A stretch of DNA of 64,000 nt, taken from Setophaga petechia (taxonomy: Eukaryota > Chordata > Aves > Passeriformes > Parulidae). The stretch is taken from positions 18,359,572-18,423,571 of the forward strand of contig JANCRA010000009.1 of the NCBI GenBank assembly GCA_024362935.1, read 5' to 3'. Within the stretch, counting starts at the first letter, position 1. Each line of letters opens with the position of its first letter. Of this stretch, positions 1-9,679 are shown one piece after another. The notes below the pieces were generated by a model. The model worked only from the letters and a program-made list of their open reading frames with translations, did not search any database and was not told the DNA's origin. A program made the translations under genes and the position numbers.

Positions 1-1699
1 ATGAGATTCCTCTCACCTAACTTTAGATGCATACAGTTTACAATTTGGACCTAGTCATGCCAGACTCCCTTTACACTCAATAGAGAAAAACAGCCTCTCT
101 TAAGGTATGATTCATCTGACCTATTTAAATGTCTACTTTGGAATGAGATAAATTGTGTACTATAACCATTTGGTCTTCTTCATTGAAAATAAAAGTAATT
201 AGGCTAATTCATTTAAAGGGAGCTGTCTGCAGCACAATCATTTAGGAAAATGATTACTTTATTTGGCAGATGAAGGTATTTAGACTCATCAATGTGTGTA
301 GATGAGGATAAGTTAGGCAGTGGTACTGAAGCGCAAGTGTATATTTTACCTCATCTTTCAGATGAAACTTGATTGATATACAAAGCAAAGATAAAATATT
401 TTTTACTCAATAATACTCTTTATTCTTCGGATCTGCTGTATTTGTAGCTGACCAACATCAAAAGTAACTGATATTTAAAAGAAGGATGAGCTACTCCTTC
501 CCCTCCACTGTTAAGGGTGTTTATGCAAACACAGGAGGGAAGGTAAAGTAAGGGTTTGGCCTAATTCTTGTGATTCTCTTGCAATAAAAGCACTCTTGGA
601 GTTAAGTGCTAAAAATGACACAGAAATATCTGTGATATAATTAAGTTCAAGATAATCTGCTGCTTTCCTGGAATGAAAGGCATTTTCATGCTGTAATTTA
701 TATTAATTTCCCCTGGCATATTCACAGAGGCATTCTGATTTAGCTGTATCATACTTGCTGTACCTTGTTCTCTGAGACAGAGCATGTAAATAAAGCCAGA
801 GTTTTCTCTGGGGCATTAATAATTGTACTCGTTTCAGGGTTTAAACAGAGTATGATATAATTTTAGCTCAAAAATAATTTGACTAAAGATATCATTAAGA
901 TTTTTTCTTATGCAACTTTATTATAGATTTTGAGAGTTTTTAATTGTGTTTCATTTATTTTGTCTTAATTAAATGAAAATTGAAGTAATATTTTTTGTAA
1001 AATTTATTACCTTTCTTCTCCACCTAGTAATGGCAATCATTAAATTCTATGGACACTAATCAGGGTTGCTGCTGGTGACTCTCTCTGATAATCTGATTAT
1101 TAGTCTCTAGTAAAAGATGACCTGATATATACTATGAAACAAACTTCCTCACGATGGATTACATTTACATCTTGCAGTCAGTACACAGAAGCATTTTCTG
1201 GCTCTGATAATTTTTGTTTTGAGGAGTTAAATGTGACATATATGCTATAAACATATATGCATATAAACTATATGCAATCAGAGAAGCATAAAGTAATCTA
1301 CATGGACTCTCGGACTTTGTATGAATCCCCTTTCAAAGCAGGCCTAACTCTGATGTTAGATGCTCAGTGCCTTCCCCAGTTTTACACATCTGCATCTTTC
1401 CTAGACAACCTGGATCAGCCATGATTCCATCACAGGAAGTTTTCAAGGTCAGGCAGTGTGAAGTTTTGAGCAACTTGAGTTAGTGAATAATAATGTCCCT
1501 GCCCATTGTTGTGGCAGACGGACCAAATTACCTTTAAAATCCCTCTCAACCCAAATAAATCCAGGATATATATTTTTTTAATAATGGTGACTTAGAATTT
1601 TTCAGGGAATTTATGTCCATTATTACTTGTCCTTTTGTGTTGCACAAGGAGCTTTGTAACAATCCACTAAAAAGTTGTACACAAGTAAATTTTCTTAAC
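1..1699. other. intergenic DNA, no gene recognised
   Basis: AT-rich sequence with no open frame of useful length and no recognised repeat. It would be expected to lie between EXPH5 and its usual upstream neighbour DDX10 in vertebrates, but no DDX10 exon was seen here. The gene-order statement is established knowledge; the rest is what the sequence shows. Confidence 0.5.
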
Positions 1700-2245
1700 C
1701 TTTTCTTTGGCTAAGCAAACCCATTTACCTCACCTCTACTCAAGTGTCACAATCTACACCCCTCTGATCAGTCTTATGCTCCTCTACTGGACTTGTTCCT
1801 GTGTGCTAATGTTTCTTGTATTTAGGAGCAAAAAACTGGACACAACACTCCAGATGCAGCCTCTTGAGTTCCCAAGGAAGTCACTTTCCCTGGCCTGCTG
1901 GCTACACCCTTAATAAAGCAGGCCAGCATGCAGTCAGGCTTTGCTGCTTCAAGGGCACATTGCTGGCTCATATTTGGTTTGTTCACCATGACCCCCCAGG
2001 TTCTTTCCCAAAAGACTCGGTTCTAGCCTGTCAAATTGTACAGTGGCATTGTGTCATAGAGCTTTAGATGAGGCTTTTCTGGCCTTTTTTTAACTGGCTT
2101 TTTTGTTTGGTTGGTTAGTTTTTTTTAATTTGCCTTTTTGAACTTCAAGAAGTTTCTCTCAGGCTATTTCTCTAGCCTGTTGAGATCCCCCTGATGCCCT
2201 GCCCTCCAGCATGCCATCTTTTTCCCACATTTTCCTCACCTGCTA
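1700..2245 (-). repeat. degenerate CR1 LINE fragment
   Basis: On the plus strand the text reads as the reverse complement of an avian CR1 3' region. Recognisable phrases include the block near 1880-1915 around CCTGGCCTGCTGGCTACAC, the block near 1955-1975 (GGGCACATTGCTGGCTCAT) and the CCCCCAGGTTCTTT block near 1993. Later, near 2170-2200, comes the AGCCTGTTGAGATCCC segment typical of the same family. The copy is diverged and has no coding capacity. Boundaries are approximate. Confidence 0.7.
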
Positions 2246-2301
2246 ATGAGAATGCAATTCCATTTCATCATTCAGAAACTATAGATGGCATGATGCTGTC
2301 C

Positions 2302-2812
2302 TGCTTTAACCCCATCCAGCAAGGAAGTTGAGACCCAGAGGCACAGAATCAGAAGAGTAAAAGTGAGAACCTGTGGGTTGAGATAAAAACAGTCTAATGA
2401 AACAGAAGAGGAAGTAAATCATAATGTTAATTACCATAATAATAGGAATTGGAATATAGAAAAGAACTGATACACAATGCAGCTGCTCTCCACTTACCGA
2501 GTGATGCCCAGCCATTTCCCAAGAGCAGCCCCTGGCCAGCTTTTGCCCTAATTTATACACAGCATGATGTCATGTGGTACTGAATATCCCTTTGGTCTTT
2601 AGGGTCATCTGCCCTGATTCTTTCTCCTCCCAACTTCTTGTGCCACTCCAGCCTTCTTGCTGGCAGGACATGAGAAGCTGAAAAGTCCTTTACTTGATAG
2701 AAACACTACTTAGAAACCTGAAGACATCAATGTCTTATCAGACTAAATCCAAAGCACAACAAGATACCAGCTACTAAGAAGAAAATTATCTATCCCAGCC
2801 AAAACCAGGCCA
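2302..2812. mobile_element. old LTR (avian ERV family, TG...CA)
   Basis: The segment begins TGCTTTAACCCCATCC and ends CCAAAACCAGGCCA. It shares its architecture with the LTRs at 36539 and 37731: the TTTAACCCCA opening, a TGGGTTGAGATAAAAACAG block, a TTTATACACAGCATGATGTC TATA-like block, a CTCCCAACTTCTTGTGCC block and the terminal CCAGCCAAAACC motif. It is diverged and no adjoining internal retroviral sequence is seen, so it is probably a solo LTR. I could not find a convincing target-site duplication. Confidence 0.65.
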
Positions 2813-5800
2813 GATGCAGCAGTCAGATTTGGGCTAGCTTTTATGTAACAGCACACGCAGGGACTTTTGAGTACGTCTTCACTGTCACATGACATTTCAC
2901 TTGAGTTTGCATGCCTTGCCTATCTTTCTCATGTGCTGGTTCACATAAACCTGAATCTAGCATAAGCATGAAAAGTGGCTTGAAAAGAAATTAAGGTACA
3001 ACTAGAGAAATTTTGAGTTTGAATTTAATTCCTGAAAGCAGTTTGGGTGCAAAAATTCACAGCTCATTTGAATTGGTCTATTCCTAATCCTATAAAATTG
3101 TCCCATCATACAGAGCAGCCTCGTCTGTCCATATCTTGACACTACTCTGCTTCAACTCTGACACCCCTCTTTCAGCTGCGGATAAACTGCAAAATTTTTA
3201 AGACTCTGATGATGAAGAACAGTTTGGTATCAAGAGGGGATCTGTTGGCTCCTAAGGTTACATCTTCTAGTAGGAAATATCCAAAAACTATTTGAGGACA
3301 GCCGCTCCAACAAAATCTCATGGCAGCTGGTCATGATCACATTAGCAGAACAGCTAGGCATAAAAGAAGAGGAATCCTCATGAACTTTATTGCTAAGACA
3401 AGGAGTTTTCCACAGCCACATGCAACACATACTCCTGATTACAGCCATGGATCTGGAATCCAGAATGATGGCCCTTCATTCTTATACTTGAAGAAACACC
3501 AAAGTTAATTCCTTTCCATCATTTCTATAGAAATATAGAATATACAGAACTCCATATTCTAATTATCTCATTTATTTGGAATATTTATGAATTTATAATC
3601 AGAATATATATGCAGAAATCTATGTTCATAAGGTAATATGTAATATAATCTATGTTCCATACAGCAAAGTATGCCTTTGTCCTTACTACCCTGAATGTCT
3701 TCATATCACAAACTTTACCACCATACCACCAAACTTGCTCACCTCTGCTCACTGCTCATTTCTTTTCCAGGTCACGTAAGAGTGTGCACAGAGCTTTGGG
3801 AAAATCAATGGTTACCAGTGGTTGTGACCAGTTGTTACCACCGACCTTCCACTATAATAAGTAACCTGTCTTCTTACCCTCTATTTCTCAAGCTGTAGCC
3901 TGTTATTGACCCATAAAATAACTTTTTATTTAGTCTTATAATACTAAGTTTCCTTGGAAGCTGCTGATGATAGTACCATGAAATGTCCTTAAAAGTACAA
4001 GCAGGTTACATCAACTTGGCTTTGCCCAAATATTTTCTGCCATCTTGCAAAAAGAGCACTGTCAAGTAGGAGTTTTGTTTTTAGAAGTCATACTGAGTCT
4101 TCCATAGTGCTTCTTTTATATAGCATTCATTGACCTGCCTTACAGACTCTCTGATGAGCTTCTTGATGTGCTGAAGAAGGGTTTAGTCCTCTTTTAGAGA
4201 TCTTCAGCAAGTTGTTCCTCCCATATTTTTTTACTTCTTTTTTCCTTTTTTAAAATATGTTATCAGCCAGGATTTATGAACTGTTCTATTTTCCTCATTT
4301 GGATATGACTACCGTGTTTTAAAGGTTGCCTTCTTGCTTCTGATGACATCTCTTCCTTATGGTTTAGTCACACCTTGTTCTTTGTAGCTTTACTCAAGCC
4401 TGTCTTAATAGGTTGCATGCACTGGCATATGACCTAAATATATTAAATGTATAATTCTGCCATGTCCCAGGTATTGGCCTCTGGTGATTATGTTTATGCA
4501 CATATTAGTTAAAGAGGAAGAAAAGGTTGCCTAGTTTCTGCCAAGAGAGCAGATGTTACATGCAGTACTAGCCAACCTATGGCTCTGACAGTCAAGACAT
4601 CAGACCTCTAAAATAGCAGAAACCCTGCATAATTTCAACCAAACATGTTGACCCTCCCATTCCAACAGTGGTTTAATACTCCAGAGCTGTAAAGGTAACA
4701 ATCTGTTTTGTATGCCTCTCTGGGCTGCAGCTCTCTGCAGCAACACCCTACAAGCCAAATCTGTCTTGCCCTGTGAGGGGGATCCTACTCACAATATTCT
4801 CTTCTCTCCCATCCAGAGAAAGTGAGTATTACAAATGAAACTAGTGATTAACTGAATCCTAAAAATAAGGGAGAAAGAAGGATGGTCAGTCATAAGGAGA
4901 AAGTAAAACAAAGGGGTCTCATGGATTCATTTTCCAAAGCAGCACCAAATACACAGAGGGCAGTGTCATGAAGTGCCAGGGTCGGACTGCAGTCTGACCA
5001 TTTCAGAGATCTCTCTCATGACCACCTGTCCTTGCTGCTATGCAATGCTAATATGCTTTTGGGACATTGCTCTTACCTTTCTTATGGTAGGCAAAAACCA
5101 GATAATGTTTTGATGTCCTTAAGTCATTCTAAAGGATCAAGAAGTCTATTTCAGCAGAAACAACCCTGCGCAGGAAACAAATTGAGGAGTCCATATTGGC
5201 AATGTATGGGGCAGAAGGCCTTGGAGCAAGAGGCAGCAGCAGCAAGCAGTACTTGTAAGGTGAGGAAATGTGCTGCGTGAGCAGAACAGAGTTTAAAAGT
5301 GGGGGAAGGGAGCAGCCCACACTCCAGGGATGGGGAGGGAAAAAGAAGCAGGTGAATGACAGACTCAGCAAGAGGAAGTGCTTGAGGAGATTGTGAAAAG
5401 GAGCAGTCTGCAGCCACACAGGCTGCAAGATGTGACTTGGGAACACAGTGTACCTTCAAGATTGGCTGTCCCTGTGGGAGCAGAGCAGTTGCCGATGGCA
5501 TTTACAGGGTGGTCAGTGATGATCTGCACCCCACAGCCTGCTCAGCCTGGTCTTGGCTCCCTCCTTGCCTCACAAGAGGCTGTGTAGCACACAAACAGCT
5601 ACAAAAACACAAACAGCATTTGGATGTTGATGTCCAGGCAATCTTCAAAGCGCACCACTTCACAGCTGGAATGCCTGAAAGAGAGGCCAGAGCTCTTTTG
5701 AAGGGGGAGTTGAGGGCCCAGTGAAAGATCCTGGAGGACACCCACTGCTCAGTGGAGGTGCTGACTTGGGGCAGTGGGAACCATACACTGCAAGCCTCCA

Positions 5801-7449
5801 TGTCCCCTGAAACTCAGATGGACCTCCAGATGTTAACCCACACCAATAAGCAATGACTATTAGAATAAATGGAGGTGCAAACAATGGGCTTGTTAAACAG
5901 AGGAGAGGCACTGCTTTTGTCCTTACGAGTAGTATGATCTGAGTATTTTTCACCTAGCCTAGTGTCAGAAATATTTATTTCAAAAACAATAAGCAGATCT
6001 AGTACATTTTAAATGGAAGATGCTTCATATTTATTCTTTGCCTTGTCACAAAGCCATTCTCACTTAATTCAGGGAGTTAATTAGAGCAGCCTTCACTAAT
6101 CTGGCTGACAATTTACACAGTAATTAGCGCAACAGGAACAGACAAGACCTTACAGTTCTTTCAAGCCTCAAGGCTGTTACGAGCCTCAAGGCCAATTGCT
6201 ACAAGATTTAACCAACACTTCTGCACATTCTTCTCTATTCCCTTGGTACAGACCAACTTTTAGAATCAATCCTTCTGGCTTTCCAGAACCCTACACTTTT
6301 AATTCCTCCACTGAGAATAAGTGAAGTTAGCAACATCCATTAGTACAGCAGTATTTGCGAAACACAATTTTTGAAGAATTTGCCCTATAATTAAAGTATG
6401 TGTGTCAGCATCCTCTTTAGTGGCATTGGCAATTAACATTACTAACGATGTCTCATGTCTGCAGCCTCTCATATGCTATTTTGGCCCTCTGTTTCAGGTT
6501 TTTAAACCGGAAAACACTACTTATTCACAAGAAACACTTCTGTATCTTCCTGGAACAGCTGTTAACTGAAAAACATGGAAAAAATTTAAAGCATGTATCT
6601 TATCTTAGGTTTATCAAGCAGAAATTAAAGCACATAAGATGTTAGGGACTCTAAATACTGGAATACAGGCAGTGTTTTCTTGTCATCATGATCCATATAT
6701 GGTAAAGACATAAATTGTAAGGGAGTTCGAGTAATGAAAAGATATTTGGAAAAGTGAGTTTTTTCACCAAAAAGGGGTTCTTATACAATAAAATAAATTT
6801 CTGGTGAAAGACTCCATAGATAGGAGCTGTTTCTATTCCTGGTCCAACACACACTTTGTAATGTGACGTACCAAAGATGCTGTGTAAAATGAAGGTCTTA
6901 TTATTATACAAATGGCTATGCCCAAATATCTAAATAGAATAGAATAGAATATTTCTGAATAGAAACCATTGAAATAATTATAATTCTGAAGTCTTGCAGC
7001 ATCCCTGGAAAGCCATTAATGTATGTACTTGTCACTCTTCTAAACAATTCCATTGCTTTGTACACACACAAAAAGAATTCCTTTCTTATTATCTGACAGA
7101 CTATACATTGCTTATACATTAAATGAACATCTTGTCCCTGTTTCCCTCTGCACTAAAAAAATGCCAACAAATAATGGGAATTATATTTTCCCCATTATTA
7201 ATGATGGGAAGAAAAATGCACTAATTAGTTCAATTTGTAGAAATTAGGGAAAAGAATGACAGAAACTTAGAAATACAAGTCCATTCTTGACTTACATGCA
7301 GGATAGATACAATTATAGATAGTCATCAAATTTGTGGGGAAATGCCACCCTTTATTTGTAAGAACTGTAATATATAACTTCCTTTGCAAAACCATAAGAA
7401 AATGCACAGCCTTCCTCTTTATTCTGTACGTATGTATTTATTTTTCACC
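2813..7449. other. intergenic DNA, no gene recognised
   Basis: About 4.6 kb of mostly AT-rich sequence. Short open frames occur (for example near 5130-5950 on both strands) but they overlap one another, lack recognisable domains and look like chance. A small (AATAG)n run lies near 6933-6951. No RNA gene or further repeat family was recognised. Confidence 0.5.
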
Positions 7450-7535
7450 ATAGAATCACAGAATGGTTTGGATTAAAGGTCCTCTATTCCAATCTCCTGC
7501 AATGAGCAGTGACAACTTGTAAGTTGCACAAGAAG
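7450..7535 (-). repeat. CR1 LINE 3' tail fragment
   Basis: The sequence around ATAGAATCACAGAATGGTTT is the reverse complement of the CR1 3' terminus, whose octamer-like tail appears at the left end on the plus strand. Only about 80 bases are recognisable. It lies just outside the left boundary of the provirus and belongs to host DNA. Confidence 0.7.
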
Positions 7536-7634
7536 TTAAAAGACCACAACTCACCAATAAGATGCAATATTGTTTTTAAGGCAAGTGTGGGCAGTGATGA
7601 GCTTCATTGTAATGGATGTACAGAAAAAAATGTT

Positions 7635-7640
7635 ACCATG
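7635..7640. repeat. target-site duplication of the provirus, left copy (ACCATG)
   Basis: ACCATG directly abuts the left LTR and is repeated exactly at 16456-16461 next to the right LTR. Six base pairs is the duplication size known for alpha- and betaretroviral integrases. Confidence 0.8.
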
Positions 7641-7909
7641 TATTAATGCGAGCCTTTCGGGGGTCTCAGTAGCTGGCGTTGGCCCGGGACTCTATCCCAG
7701 GAAAGGACAGAGTCCTGGAGTCCAGCCCGCTTGGTCCCGAAACCACGGGGAGCCTTGCAGCTAGCAGAGTGATAACAGCTCTTTGTAGTGATAACAGCTC
7801 AGGATCTCAGCTCTTTAGGATTTTGCTGCTGCTAGGCTTGGCTTCCCCGGGTATAGCTCAGGCAGAGCAGAGAGAGGAGAAGGAGATGCCGGCAGTTCCA
7901 CTGGAGATG

Positions 7910-7915
7910 TTTATT
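7910..7915 (-). terminator. retroviral polyadenylation signal AATAAA
   Basis: AATAAA in proviral sense (CTGAATAAACATC), about 65 bases downstream of the TATA box. This implies a short R region. It is the expected 3' end signal for genomic and env messages. Confidence 0.75.
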
Positions 7916-7976
7916 CAGGAGTACGTGAAAGGTCCGTGCGATTCTTCTTCCCACTTAATAGGGTACAGTACGCTAA

Positions 7977-7983
7977 ATTTATA
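7977..7983 (-). promoter_or_regulatory. TATA box in 3' LTR
   Basis: In proviral sense the sequence reads GGTATAAATTTAGC, with CCAAT-type boxes (CCATTGG, CTATTGG) about 30-60 bases upstream. The same motif occurs in the 5' LTR about 8265 bases to the right, where it would serve as the proviral promoter. Confidence 0.75.
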
Positions 7984-8144
7984 CCCTTGGCCAGGATCCA
8001 AACTGGACCAATGGGATACAGGTTAAAGGTTTCATAAGTGACCAATAGAAGGATCAATAAGGTTTTTTCCTTATAAGGGTACAGATATACATTGTAAGTC
8101 CAGGGTTAGGTCATCCCTGGACCGCTGTGTCAGCAATTCTATTG

Positions 8145-9446
8145 TTAAAGCCTCCAAGGTGCACAGGCAGGGCCTGTGGCATTTACTACAATTCCACTTT
8201 CTGTTTTTACAAAAAAGGCACTTGCTAAGGTTCTTTTGAAGCAGTGGACAAGGCATGAGAACATAGCTAGTACAATAACAATAACAAGAAGAATTAACAA
8301 CATTCCCTTAACTAAAGATGCAGCCCATCCTGTTAATCCCCATCGCCCAAAAAGTTCATTGACCCAGTCCGGGATTCTTTCCACTTTCAAGTCCTTCACG
8401 AGATCTTTCAGTTTCTGGATGTTCGCATGGATGGATTCCGAACGTGAGGAGAGGTTGAAACAGCACATCCCTTCGAAGTCCTCACATCCGTGTCCGTGGG
8501 CAAGCAGCAGGAAGTCAATTGCTGCTCGGTTTTGGAGCGAAGCCTGTCTGGTGGTTTCTTCTTCCTTTAAAAGATCACTCAGGGCTGCAGATGTGGCATT
8601 AGCTTGTTTGCTGAGCCAGCACCCAAGGTGACTGATTTCACCGAGGGCTTTAGCAGCAGCTACCCAAGGTAAAAACAGTGAGACAGCAACCTTTTTAGGT
8701 TTATTCCAATCATATAATTTAGGATCACAATTTTCCTCAAATTCAGTGTAGGACCTTTTTAGGCGTTTTGATTCATTTTCCTTTTTCCACATATGTAACA
8801 GAGTGATATTTGGAGTAAGGGTAGAAAGTCTTCCTAGGGTACAGGGACCTCCCTGGAGTCGGGAGGGGATCCCAGCCCACACTCTGTCACCACAGATGAG
8901 AAACATCCCCTTGGGTAATACTTTGGGATGGAGAGAAGACACGGAGATGGCACGAGCCGTGTAATTACACCAATCATGAGGGTTATAGGCTTTGTTCATT
9001 GGTGACACATTTTTCCTATATGTGTTTTTGTGTTGGTCAATTTCTGGCCAATCGTTTTTTGGTCGTCTAAAGTAAAATTTGATGCAATATGTGGCTTTGG
9101 AGGACCCCAACAGTTCCAATTCTTGGGGTTCCTCTTGAGCATCTGGTAGAATTTTTGTCCACTCATCCCAAGTATCAGCCACATTGGGTCTCTTACCTGT
9201 GGTGCGGAGGAGCTCTGTGTTATAGACAGGCCAGTCATCTGCTGCAAAGGGAATTCCTACTAGACATGTAGAAAGTGGGTTATCAACGCTTCCCATGGAC
9301 AAACACATGTTGTCCTGATTTAATGTTTTTGCTAAGGTTACCCAAACATTATGGCTGGGCTGAGGGCTAATCCAGCCGAAGGCACGCGGTACGGTGACGA
9401 GCGTCCAGGCAGCGGTGAGAACAGCACCGACGGAGATATTTTTCAT
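8145..9446 (-). CDS. env: env: retroviral envelope glycoprotein, alpharetrovirus-like
   Basis: A 433-codon open frame from the ATG at 9444-9446. The frame is open further upstream but has no earlier ATG. The Met is followed by a hydrophobic signal peptide (about 23 residues) and a short surface subunit of about 200 residues, with N-glycosylation sites and cysteines. A furin-type site, KRLKRS, follows. The transmembrane subunit has a fusion peptide set inside a cysteine pair, an immunosuppressive-type segment (LQNRAAIDFLLLAHGHG), the covalent-linkage motif CEDFEGMCC (CX6CC), a membrane span rich in L/I/V and a short cytoplasmic tail. The last 14 residues and stop are encoded by LTR U3. The surface subunit is shorter than in exogenous avian leukosis viruses. 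The message would be spliced; a pyrimidine-rich acceptor lies near 9577. No break is seen. Confidence 0.93.
   Translation of the reverse strand: MKNISVGAVLTAAWTLVTVPRAFGWISPQPSHNVWVTLAKTLNQDNMCLSMGSVDNPLSTCLVGIPFAADDWPVYNTELLRTTGKRPNVADTWDEWTKILPDAQEEPQELELLGSSKATYCIKFYFRRPKNDWPEIDQHKNTYRKNVSPMNKAYNPHDWCNYTARAISVSSLHPKVLPKGMFLICGDRVWAGIPSRLQGGPCTLGRLSTLTPNITLLHMWKKENESKRLKRSYTEFEENCDPKLYDWNKPKKVAVSLFLPWVAAAKALGEISHLGCWLSKQANATSAALSDLLKEEETTRQASLQNRAAIDFLLLAHGHGCEDFEGMCCFNLSSRSESIHANIQKLKDLVKDLKVERIPDWVNELFGRWGLTGWAASLVKGMLLILLVIVIVLAMFSCLVHCFKRTLASAFFVKTESGIVVNATGPACAPWRL
8191..8212 (-). promoter_or_regulatory. polypurine tract-like segment before U3
   Basis: In proviral sense an A/G-rich run including AAAAACAGAAAGTGGAAT lies directly against the first base of U3 (TGTAGT). 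This is where the plus-strand primer of reverse transcription is expected. It is interrupted by a C and a T and lies inside the env reading frame. Confidence 0.6.
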
Positions 9447-9576
9447 CTTTGGGCAGGAATAGGGCTTCTGATAGGGAATATAAGCACAATTGTTATCTTT
9501 ATGATGAGAGGGATTTCTGCCTTGTCCTTTTCTGTATTCCCCCCTCCTTCCCCCCCTTTTTCTTTTAATTTCTAAG

Positions 9577-9600
9577 CTACACGAAGGGAGGAGGAGTGGT
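9577..9600 (-). promoter_or_regulatory. candidate env splice acceptor
   Basis: In proviral sense a pyrimidine-rich run (CCACTCCTCCTCCCTTCGTG) ends in TAG at about 9577-9579, 130 bases before the env ATG. It is the best acceptor I see between the pol stop and env. Together with the donor at 15664-15665 it would make the env message. Confidence 0.5.
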
Positions 9601-9679
9601 TTGGGGGTTAGAGGTTTCAAGGGTTAGGATGAGGGAAGTAAAAGGATTTTTAAAATACAAAACACAGTGTGGTAACACA

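Larger units (their letters stand above)
7641..8190 (-). mobile_element. 3' LTR of the provirus
   Basis: A 550-bp copy of the sequence at 15906-16455, identical as far as I can read it. In proviral sense it starts TGTAGTAAATG and ends GCATTAATA. It contains two CCAAT-type boxes (near 8008 and 8040 on the plus strand), a TATA box (7977-7983) and an AATAAA signal (7910-7915), so R is short and U5 about 250 bp. A 19-bp period direct repeat containing GTGATAACAGCTC lies in U5 (7769-7800). The env stop codon falls inside U3. Confidence 0.95.

Noticed and set aside
5129..5953. Cluster of overlapping open frames around 5.1-5.9 kb
   Set aside because: Frames overlap on both strands, have no domain, signal or splice support, and occur in a non-repetitive intergenic region.
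7637..7642. Alternative left boundary giving TG...CA ends and a 4-bp ACCA duplication
   Set aside because: The right LTR lacks the TG at the corresponding inner position, while the 6-bp ACCATG duplication with a two-base spacer before the primer site explains both sides without extra mutation. The alternative is kept open in the findings.
7679..8026. 115-codon plus-strand frame, repeated identically at 15944-16291
   Set aside because: It is an antisense frame within the two copies of the LTR. The exact repetition reflects LTR identity, not a duplicated gene.
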